A DNA stretch of 50,956 nt from Apostichopus californicus. Taxonomy: Eukaryota > Echinodermata > Holothuroidea > Aspidochirotida > Stichopodidae. Location: the NCBI GenBank assembly GCA_020650975.1, contig JAIPMN010000620.1:3304-54259 (forward strand), written 5' to 3'. Below are positions 37,001 through 49,000 of this stretch, one piece after another (position 1 is the first letter of the stretch; each line of letters starts with the position of its first letter). Both the position numbers and the translations under genes were made by a program. The notes under the pieces were generated by a model that saw nothing but the letters and a program-made list of their open reading frames with translations, did not search any database and was not told where the DNA came from.

Positions 37001-40000
37001 CAGAATTGCAAGAAAATTCATTCTCACTTAAATTGGCTGATTAGATTAGGTATGTCATTAAATGAAAATTACAGACTTTTGTTTGGTCTTCAGAAAATAT
37101 TGCATCTTGTACATACTGTAATGGTACAATCAGCTGCTATTTGGCCTAACTCACTTGTCATCCATAACAACTTTTAGCCAATTATATGCAAAATTGCCTG
37201 GTTCTATTAATTAAATCGTTTATGAAATGTTACAGGCCAATGCTATTACGCGTTTACATCAGTTTTGAAATATAACAGACGGCCTTGAGGTATTTGACAT
37301 ATATGTAAAAGATCTAATGCAACCATTTAAATGATTTATTTACATATGTTTGTAGACCAATAGGATTTAAATATCAACACTTGCCCATTGTACAGACAGT
37401 TTAGGTTGTACCCTTTCAATGGAACTTACCTGTGAACAATACGAAATCTCTGTGAACTTCTTTGTCAGAGCAAATGACTTTTTGTCGGTACTAATTAAGG
37501 TCAGAGCTGACTTTCCAATTTGAAATACCATTGTTCTATTATGACTAGTTTCTCTTGATGTGACCAACTTGAGAAAAGTGTCTTGCCTCCTCAGTGTTGG
37601 TTTCGTAGACCGGGGTCCGTCGCTGTTAACGCTGGTCCTTGAATTCACACTGGCACCCGACCCTGCTCTTTCCCTCTCCTGGGGTAACAGTTCCCACTCT
37701 TTGTCACTGTCAGAGGTCAGAACAGAGTTGACCGAGCCAGAATTGGAGCTTGGGGAACCGCTCGTATCGAGTCCATCCAAAGAATGAAACTGCGTCGTCT
37801 GACATTCCTTCGAATCGGAAGATAAACGATCCAATTGATCTTCGCAGGAGTAATGCTTCTTGGCAGACTCCAAAGATTTCTTTTGCACTTCTTGTTCGTG
37901 AGCTTTAAACTTTTCGATGGCGTCGTCTATAAGTGAAGGCGGAGCGCTCTTGTGGCTGACGGTCACTCGACCGCAATACAAGACCTCAAACATCGTGCAG
38001 TTGTTATCCTTCAAGTCTTCCAAAGCTGCACGTCCAACCTGGTGTGCGCTGTGGTACCTGCCCGAGTCTAACTGCAGCGCATTCCTGGTGGCGTTCTTGA
38101 TGGTGTCCTGTATTCTACCAATCTGAAATGATAAAAAAAGAACACATCTTTTTATTATTTCCAGGAAAGCTTCAGAAAATTGGTTTGTATATAAAGCACT
38201 GCTGATGAAGAGTAAAGCTAGAACCAGAAATGAACAAAAGATAACAATCAGGGGACTTTCTCTTCTCACATTCCCATTGAAACTTAGTGCTGCTAGAGGA
38301 ACAGCAAATAATAAGAGTGTACATAAAGTAACCGACTATCGTTAATATTTTAGTGATGTTTCCAATCTGTTTCTTGAGTTCAGCTGTATACAGTCGCATG
38401 TATCGTACGTGTATCGACAACACTGGTTACTATACATGTCTGTACTTACCGTAATAAAATGTCAATAGCTTCAACAGAACCAACACACGACTTGGGCTTC
38501 TCTTTTGTCTTTACGTTCTCACTTTGAAAGCGATATGTTAATGATCACGAAGACTTCCTATCTAGATAACTATCAAATCAATCTTTGATTTAATGAAACA
38601 TAAGACGACACTTCCTGTAAATCTTAGGATTACAAGGGATAAGTGGATCATTCCAGCGAACAATATCTACACAAGTTTCACATCCCCTGGTGAGATCAAG
38701 CTGCTGTAATAACCATTCTCACACTGTACTCTGATTCCTAAGGGCAATGGTGAGGTGAGACCGTGAGACAAAATTCATATCCAACCAAAAAACAGGTTTA
38801 TGTACAGACCTATACCCATAGCATGTGATTGACTAGGCTGTATGGCACAGCTGATAAACCTATGACCAGAATCAGAGGTTTGTGGTTGCACTCTGTCCCA
38901 CCATGTGCGACCATGGCACCCTGTCGAGTGGACAATTAGTTGCAGTTGCGGCCATCCTAATTTTCTCTAAAGCAGGTTTCTGCGTTTGGTCGAAATTTCA
39001 ATCAAACTGAATGAAAAATTGGTGCAAAATAGGGGCCTTTAAATCTCTGAAGGTAAACCAATCATCGTAACATGCCTCATAGCTCAGTTTACTGTAACAC
39101 AAAATTAAGCATGTTTGTTTAAATTACCAGAAGTTGCTGATAAGAGTTAATATAAAATCAATTGACAAGTATTCATCCAAAACTAACTGGTTTGGAGGAT
39201 TTAAATTCTACTGTCATACAAATACAGTATGTATTACACTGCCAGCTTGAAGACAATTACCCAAAGAAAGATGGGGCTCATGAATACCCAACAATCCTGG
39301 AAGTAGGTCAGGACTTGCTAAAATATTCGCAACTTTTGCAGGTTAGTCGCAGTAGGTCTGCATACATGTGTAGAACTGTAGATTAGCAATTGCCTGCAAA
39401 TATTCGGTTTCAATTATAAGTACCTCCCATTCACCCCCCCCCCCTCCCCCTCCCAACCTTCTTAAAAGGCTAATGTGGGCAGTTTGAAACGGCTGAGATA
39501 GACAAGAGGCTTCATATTTGCACTGGGCTGATATTCTTCTGAATTTCTGATCCAGGTAATGTTCATGCATCTCTGGATGCTTCTTTATCTACCTAACAGT
39601 ACTATGTGGTTACCTACTGTTTTTGTTTGAACTCCATAATTACAGTGTTACAAACCAAGTTTAGTTCAATAGTTACAGATAATTCTGTGTCCCATAAGTT
39701 TTAATGTAAATATTTTAATTCCTTAAGTTGCAACCCTTTGAAGTTTTAAGAATGCTTTCTTTTTTTGTCAGGATGCAATTTTGGTGGACTATAGAAGCAG
39801 ATTATGTTTGATAAGAGGGAATAATTTAGTATTCAAATTTTGTTTACATAGTAATTTAGAAGTCTCTTTTCTTCTATGGTTCTTGTGTAAAACACTGCTA
39901 TACATCTTTGCACTTGCATCTAACAACTTTTTGCAATGCTGGATAAACTATTCCCTGGATAGTAGTTTCCATATCTTTCCTTTGTACAGCATCAAACCAT

Positions 40001-43000
40001 CAGACTGTGGCCAAATCAAGTCAAGAGAGTAGCTTTGAGAGACATGTTCCAGGTTGTAAGTAGATCCTCAACAAATACAGAATTGACAACACACTGACGT
40101 AGTTTGTCCTACTGGGTACTCAAGAGTTCTGCTTATTTCTCAATAATCTGACAAATTTATTATTCTTACCTCAGTTTGCCTCCCATAACCATATTCGTGC
40201 ATCCTGCGGTCATTGATCGCAAATGGAGATAAACTTGAACTAAATCTGTCACAGTGTAGATTTGAATTTTCTCTATGATGACAACCTTGCCTATACTATT
40301 CGAACACTGGGTTAGAACAACAGGAAACTGCTAATGGACTGATTACAATGTCCTATGACTCTGAGTAACATAACGTAGTAAAGTTTAAAAAAACACATTT
40401 GAAGCTATTTTTGCAATGGTTTTCACATGCTATCTCAAAACTAACATTACCATAACAATGCTGCTCATTGGCTTAGCTAGAAGAAATGTTTATTTATATA
40501 ATGATTTTTAAGTCACAAATTCAGATCTCTTTTTTTTATATCCAATTTAAACTTCTCAATTTGTGGTTTATACTTCGAGAGTGTATCTGGTTCACACGCT
40601 ATATTCCCAATCGAATTGAACCATTAACCTGCTCATTGACTAATGTTCACATTCGGCGATAAAATCTGAAAGAATGTCTTAAGCTTGAGCTATATTGGAA
40701 TCTTATTATAAACAACACCCATCAGGTTTGGCAAAGTTGACAAAACAACTCAAATATTAACTCAATAAGTCAATAACAATGTCACTGTTACTATGGCCTG
40801 TAACAATCAAAAACACCTTGGAATTGTACAGGGTTTAAACTTCTCTTATTTATGGTTGACTTAACAAATTTAGATGGAAAAATCTCAAAAATTTCTGGTT
40901 GGGATATGTACGAGTGATAAGCTGACCTGTCTCCCCACAACCTTAGCACCCTTGTTCTATCATGCCTTGAATGTCATGGTCACCTTTTAACACTGTACGC
41001 CCTCTATGACCGGCCCCTCCTCTCAATGGTCTTCCTTCTCATTCTACCATCCAAAGTACCTGTATCACATGTTTTTCAAGTGGATTTAACAAATTTAGAT
41101 GGCAAATTTGCTACACTTAATTAACATTTTATGATTGTGAGACCATAAAACTTTATGAAGACAAAGACTAACCTTTGAGATGGAAAACAAAACAAAAATT
41201 ATTATTGAAAATCCCCATTGATATCACATACATCTTACAACTTATCATGTGTACTAACTAACCTTAAGATTTAACGGGGTAAGGAGTGTTATGTTCAGTT
41301 CCTATTTTACAGTCTGTCTCAGACCTTAAAGTTATCAAAATCGTTGCATTTTAGAACAAATAAACAACGAGAAAGAAATAATATGGAATAACATATGGCC
41401 TATGAAGTTGCAAACTTCTTTCTTGAATTGTAAGTAAGGAATCCTACTCAAATTTAAAGTTGTAAGTCCCGTTGACGTACATTGAAAGCTAAACGTCTTG
41501 CTGTGAATTTATCTCCTTTCATTTTAAGTTTGTTGTAAAACCATTTCCCTTCAAGTCTTTAGTTGTGTGTCACATTCTTAATTAATCATGATTGAAACTA
41601 TCATCACACTGTCTAATGGGAAGCAATTGCCTTCCTAACATGTCATATATATGTCTTCACATGATTGGTGTTTCCTTCCCACCACCCCAAAGGTATTATA
41701 AAGTAACAAGTAGCAATATCAGCTAATGATAAAGACAACTTCTGCCGTGATTCTGAGAAGGTTAAGCAGTATGGCATATTAACAACATACTTTGTACTCC
41801 TAATATGTGCACAGGTAAAGTCATGCTGTTATAGGAACATAAGCTGTTTTAAGCAAGAACAGACCACGGGTCACCATACAAAGTCTGGTTGTCACAAGGT
41901 CTACAGTTTGCATCATGGGACCATGTCTATTTATTACCTTCTTCTGCTATCATCTGACAAGTGTTTGACAATACAGAGATCTGATTATCTATCACTGTTT
42001 ATCTTTGAGCAGATTCAGAATGCAAAGTATTGAACAGCTTCAGATGACCTTCCATAATAGGGATAGTACTAAACCATGTGAGATAACATAATGGGTTAAA
42101 CAGTAGCAGACATTGGTTAACAAAATACCTCAAAACATGCTTATATGGGAAGTTAGGACCAATAATGGTAAACGCTAGTGAACCCCTGAGCATGGAAATG
42201 AAATTTCCAAGAAATGAGCTCAACCACAGAGCAATCCCCCACAAGTGTGGTTACCTCTTTAAAGAGGATGGAATAACAAACTGTGTCTAGACTCTAGACA
42301 TATATAGAGATATGCTCCAATAAGTCAGAAACTACCCAGGCTGCTACAAAACAGTGGTCAATATTTTTCAGATTAAATAAAAAGGTAGGGGGTAACTAAG
42401 GGAAAGGGAAGTTAAAGGGGAAATTAAGTATTAAGGTGTCTTGTATTACACAATTTCTTTGTTGTCTGAAAGTCAGTGTTTTTAAGCACTTGGAATTTGC
42501 AATTAAGTTATGAGAATTACTGTTTGTGTACTTACTGCTCATTGGAAGAGCAAAGGTATTTGAGGGAAGCCTTCAAACAAATCTTACATTTGTACACACT
42601 GTGCAGTATAAACTGTAAGAATAGGGGTGATTCCCTCATTGCAATAAACAATAACTGATGTATCATAGATTGTAGATCCATGCCATACTCAGAAGCAGTA
42701 CTCAATATGGACCAAGAAAAATAGTCTAGCACAGTGGCTATCTGATCCTCTGGTCGTTCTCCAGTTTTAACAAGGTTTATCCTCCAACATGGCCATATAT
42801 GTTTATTATCAATAGTATCAAGCTCTGATAAATGCATGTCCACATTTATCTTCTCAGCCTTCCTTAAACATGTGTACCGTAGAGTGACAGTATTAATTTA
42901 TTTACCAAACCAAGAATATTTAAAGTGTCATTCTGATACTTTGACTTGCAAATTTTACTTAAAAGAAACAATCAGTTTCAATTTTTTTTTGACATTTTTT

Positions 43001-46000
43001 ATACTGCTAATGTTATAAATTTATAATAGATATATCTACTGTTCATTGTGACTTATTAACTGTCTTATGAATCACTGGTCAAACAGCTATGTTATTTGGT
43101 GAACCCTAGGATTACCCCTCCTTTCTAAGTATTACAATTAATCACAGCAATACACTAAGGCACTGTATGGTTGTGGTTTTTTCTTTCATATTTGCTTACT
43201 GTAATCAGGTCTGAGTCACTGTAATGATCAAATTGAATGACCCAGTTCATTTACTGTAAGAGTCACAACTGCAGTATAGACAGTACGTTAATGTAATGGG
43301 ATTCTCGTTTTCTTCCAATGTTGATATAAGTAAGTGTATTTGGAATTCAATAATAAAGTATATTATCTATGCTCATTTTCTGACATCCTAAATTGCTACC
43401 AATATAGCAATGTCAGGAAGTTTGGTACAAAAGTTTTGAATCCTACCTTAATGCTGTTACCACAGTTACCAAATGCTCTAGACACGGTTGAGCAAGAATG
43501 TATAATATGTTGGGAGGTGACAGGTTAGAAAGGTGTGACGTAAATATAACCTCATTCAATACGAGATCACTCGGGTCTATTACGGAAACCTTTCTTTGAT
43601 TCTCAATTATACATACTTTGAACCATTGTAAGTACTTAAATATTTATGTGTGCATTGAAGTTAGGCGTTTACTTATTTCCCTGGGCGTACCTACATTGGA
43701 CAGAATTTGCTTCAATGGTTAACCTTAGAATCATGTACAAGTATAAAGTCCCCTATCAGTCCCCAACCTGGTATTTATCAGTCCCCTATCAGTCCCCAAC
43801 CAGGGAATCATTTATCAGTCCCCTATCAGTCCCCAACCAGGGCATCATTTATCAGTCCCCTATCAGTGAGTCCCCAACCAGGGAATCATTTATCAGTCCC
43901 CTGCCAAGGAATCATTTATCAGTCCCCTATCAGTCCCCAACCAGGGAATAATTTATCTGCTATCGCATCCCAAAAAGGTAAGCAAAATTCTCAAATTGCG
44001 ATACAAGTACAAAGATACATCTAGCAGTTTTTGTAGACAGGAACCATTTTACCATAGTATATTATAAGAGGAAAAGGTCAGAACCTTCAAATTTGCTACA
44101 CAAAATTTGAACATTTATTATTCCCTGCCAACCTATGAGCTCTTACAATAATCCCCATCTCATCAACCATTTCATTTTATTTTTTTCCCCTGCAGTGAGA
44201 GATCACATGTACAGTAAGTAATATAAATGGTACTTCAGGGTTGAGACTGGTACGGCAGCAAGGCCCAATATTATTATTACTCTCAATACTTTGTACTATA
44301 AAGCAATGATTTTTCTGATTATACGCAATCTTAACATCACCATGTTGTTCCTATTGTAATCTGTCCACAGACATCCTACTAGTCTGTGTATCCTTGTCCA
44401 ATCTAAACAAATCTCATTTGATAAAACCACAATCTTGTTTGTTCACAATGGATGACTACTACTCAGTACAAAAACAGTTCATGAACAAAGGAAAGAGAGA
44501 GGATACTCCTCTAAATTGTCAGTTGAGTCACCTTTCACTTTGAATAAACTGTATAGTCAGAATTGACACTGTTCTTAACCTCCAATCCTCAATGTTTATC
44601 CAATGATGTCTATACTGTACCATGAAGTCTATGTAGAAATCCAATGAGGTCTGTACATAAGTTGAACTGAAGTACATTGAAAATGTGTGAACAACAAAGA
44701 AAGGTGAAAGACCTTGATCATCAACTAAATTTTAACCAACTATTGATCTGGCAATGACTAATGAAATGTTAAACAATCAATAGAACAATCATTAAAAATG
44801 TTGGTAGCTAATCAAATATTCAAAACCATTTCAATGGAGAAACTCATTGAAGGTTATGGATATGTAGCAATCCGGTAAACATGTGGAAACTAATTATCAT
44901 ACTACACTTAATTGCTCATTAAACCACATGTTTACTATTATCTTTATGTACCAAATTGCTTTCATGACCAACTTTCTGAGAATGTGACCATTCAGCAAGT
45001 CTGTAAAGGTGCTATTGGACATACATCAACACAACAACCTAGTACGTACCGTCCTTTACCAGTGACAGGTTGATTCCGGTCTCATTATCCCACAATGCTC
45101 TCCCCCACCACCAACCCCCCTCCCACCCCTTCATTTTCCTCATCTCTCTCAGAAGAGTGCAGGAAACATTGGACTACCTGATATACCAGAAGCACGTTAG
45201 GAAGTTTAGATTAGTAGGACTTTGATATTGTGCATTTTGGGGGAACATTAAATTTCCTTTTGTTTACCTGCTTGTTGTGCACACTTATCTTTTATATACA
45301 TGTGCCAGTTCTGCAAAATTGCATCTGTTTTCTAAATTCTAGCAACTCAACCAAAATCTGCCCTTTTTTTACTTCATATGAATAACAGAACACCACCAGA
45401 TGACATTCATCACCATAAAAATCTGTTTTCCCATTGAGTTTTGTGCATCTGAGGAACTGACATTACTGACCTACCTGTAATGGTATCTATGTTAGACTAC
45501 CTAGTCCAGCCAATTTCATTGATGGGCCTCAGAAAATTTAAAGAGTCATTTCTCAAAAAATAAATGTGGTATAGAAATACAACCTGACATTAAAGCAATG
45601 TTTTTGAACAGTCTACAACATATTAAATTGTATTTTGTGCCAAAAGCCATCCTTTAAAAAGCAAGATAGGTCCAATTGTAGGGCAAACTTCACACATTCG
45701 ACACAAAAAGCTATTTTAGGCTTTGTTTTTAGCATCATGACTTGCTTGCTTCTCAAGGTCAATGACTCTGCTGTTGTTTGTCAACTTCCATCCAGCCTAC
45801 TGAACAGGTAAATCACTGTTTCATAGAATAAAGATAACAATATCGTTACCGTGGCATCAACAGGAAGTGATGGAAACCAAAACAGTGACTCTGTCAATAT
45901 TGTTTGGCAATCACTGGGTTGACTGAAACTGCGATTGTGTCCAATCAACACTGTGGATAGGGAGAAATTGATATCTGCCAACTTAAATACACTTAAGAAA

Positions 46001-49000
46001 GTAAAAATCATTTCCATGAAACTAATGTTCAAAAGTCACATCTAAGAGGAAATAAAGAGCCTGAGGTAGTAATGTATAGAGGTATTAAGGAAATTGTTGG
46101 CTGCAGGTACAGTAGTTAGTCGCAATTCCTTGTATTCCCATGAAACACCGGTTCATTAGGTTGTCACCTAGCAAAAACGATTGCCTTAGATATCAAATTC
46201 GAGAACACAAGGGAAGAGGGATCAGGATCTTGGTTTTCCCTCTCAGAGGTATTCATGCTGACCCCGCAATACTTGTACACATTTGAGAACAAATGGTGAG
46301 TCAATGTCGAAACCAACGAGCTTTCTTTCACGTGGTTAAAACAGGTTTACCAAACCTGCTTGACTGGCATCACTAAAAGTATTGAAATTGATTGAAATTG
46401 ATAGATTGAAATTGATTCAAACTACTAAATACATGTTCCCTCCTAGGATTTTTACATTCAGCACATTTCATTTTCACAACGCAGTCAATACTGAATTTTC
46501 TAACCAATAGCACTTCTTCGTATACATCCGTATCAATCAGATTCAATAGATACTTGACAAACTTAAAGTGATTCAGCAGCCTAAATAGGAGTTTGTTTCT
46601 CTCACATTGTATTCAATAAATGCTCTATCAAATACCACAAGTAATGGTCTATCACAACTTGTATTAAAATTAACAAAGTATATCTGCATGACCAATTTTG
46701 ATGTAGTACCATCAGTGGGTGGCTGTAGGTAATTTTATGGTCAAGACAGATCCGTTAGTGTTGACCTCTTACTTTACATGTTGGTGTACAGAACTTCCTG
46801 TGTATCTCTGATTTCCTGAAGACTTTGACTCCACGGTACACACAACTACAGTATGTTCTGACAGTACCTAGAATCTTGAATAGCCTAAACAGAATTTATA
46901 TGAGTAACAATTCAATGAAATACATTAACAATTCACTACGTACTACTGCAAGTTGATACCCATCCTTAATGAGACCCACGGCTGAATATTGCAGTAACTG
47001 TATCCTTCTATACACTGTCTTCAACCAGAACCTCACTACAAAACCGAAGTAAATTGAATACACAGAGGCCACTAATTTAATAGAAGATTACTACATTTTT
47101 GCAACAGATTTTTGCTGTAAATTTGGACATTTTGTTTTTAACGGTAATCACGTCATTACATAATAGCCGAGTCTCTTAAATCCAACTTCCCTACATGCTG
47201 TATTTAGTACTATTTACAGTAATTCAGACACAACTTGAAGTTCTGATTGGTTTCATGCAGAGAATCAAGACTGCTTGATTTGGATTTTGGACAAACCTCA
47301 TCATCAGCATACAGTATTTCCTGTACATATATATAGACAGGTAGTGTAATTTAACACTCTCCGAGTTACCGCAACAATACCCAATACCAAGGACAGTTTC
47401 AACTTTCATACTACCAGTACCAGCACTAATGGAACATTTTTCCACTTAACACCGTACTTCCCATTCTGGGTACTGGTTGTCCTAACACACAAACAATAAA
47501 AATACAATATGTTACTGGTGGTGGGACTACAAAATGTTGAGTACCAAGACGTACTTAATTAAGTACTTACTCATTAACCTTCACCTGGTGAAACTGTTCA
47601 GTACACTTGTCTTACTTTGATTAATTATATCCAAATTTCAAAAATATTTTGCTAGATTTTGAAAATTTGTCAACCAAAGGCAAAAAGTTAAATTCCATGC
47701 AATTGGGGTTCTCTTGATTCTATAGTCCAAGTCACATCACACATCCTACGATCATAACCCAACCCTTAACCTCACTGACTAATATACGTTTATATACTGC
47801 ATGACCTAAACTGTACAGTAGTCCAATATATATGAAATTTTGTGTCCCACAAATTCAATGGAAATTGAAATGTGTTATTTTTCTCATTGGCAAAGCTTGA
47901 TGCCCAGTTGTATCATTCCTGATAATATCCTTCCAAAGTCTCCTTAAATGGTGTGTCATCACCAGATTGTCGCATTTATGCACATTTTTGGAGAATTTCA
48001 ACGACTACATAGTACATACAGGTTGGAAATTAGATCTTTTACTTCAAGATTTTTTCCAAGGGTTTGAATAAATAGTTGCTTGCTTTTCAACCATCTCTGC
48101 TTACAATACACTCTACCTCACACATGATACAGTTAAATTTATGGTACTACTTGTGTGTACTTTGCCTTTGGGGACAACAGTTCATTCCAGTTGTAAACAA
48201 CACAAAGTCAAAACAGTTTGTTAGCTAGTGTAAAGTACATCCACACATATATCCTGTGTGTAGAATATTATCACTGTTGTAAAGTAGATTACCAAGGCAG
48301 TAAAGTGAGCTTCTGTATATAACATACCAACCTGAGAAGATTAACAATAACTACAGGTCAATAACAAACACCTGCATAAACCTCCTACTGTACTGGAGAC
48401 CTGTAATAGGTAAAGAACAAGTCCACTGTAACAGTTTTATTGCCATAGATCTTTGTACAGTATAATTTAACTACAGTATCCAATATTCAGTGTACTACCG
48501 TTATATATATTACTTAACCTGATCGAGAAGCACAAGCTACTAGAATGAGAAAACAGACATAAACTTGATGATGAATAGATATTATTGTACCATGACTGAT
48601 GATGTCCATATTTTATTGAATAAACATACAAGGTACATACAACAAGTTACATACATACATTTGATTTAAAGACATTGAAGACTCGCCCAAACCGCGTGCG
48701 GCCATCTGAAAAAGTTAACTTTCTGTTGCTCGCAAGTGACGTTTTGTTCGTGTCGCTACAAAATGCAGACAGTAATGAAACGTGGTACCTTGTTTTCTTT
48801 AGCTGGACCTGAGATGTCCATCGCTGTATCGTTTATACACTGTACTGTGGGTATTAACCGCAGCTGTATGTACTGACTGTACACTAGTGTCTAATTACCG
48901 ACGGTAGCAAGCTGTGTGTGTATTTTCTGGGATAGATGATGGTGTCTAACACTTCTGTTACACCTCATTCAAAACTAGGTCAGATTACCAGCATTAGACG

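Noticed and set aside
38447..38525. Minus-strand segment before a strong donor at 38446 ([17 protein letters not shown])
   Set aside because: It ends in phase 2, incompatible with the next exon, and its acceptor is weak; at most it is a non-coding first exon.
41050..41090. LEKHVIQ-coding stretch before a GTAC donor, considered for the missing PTB1 exon
   Set aside because: There is no acceptor upstream, a stop is close by, and the sequence is part of a local TTAACAAATTTAGATGG repeat.
42530..42616. Minus-strand exon-like segment with a CTTACAG acceptor and a GTAAGTAC donor
   Set aside because: The only open frame ([16 protein letters not shown]) ends in phase 2 and cannot join the phase-0 exon at 38122; it shows no PTB similarity.
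46960..47060. Plus-strand [12 protein letters not shown], reminiscent of LINE reverse transcriptase C-terminal ends
   Set aside because: Only about a dozen residues resemble the motif and the flanks contain stops; it is too little to call.
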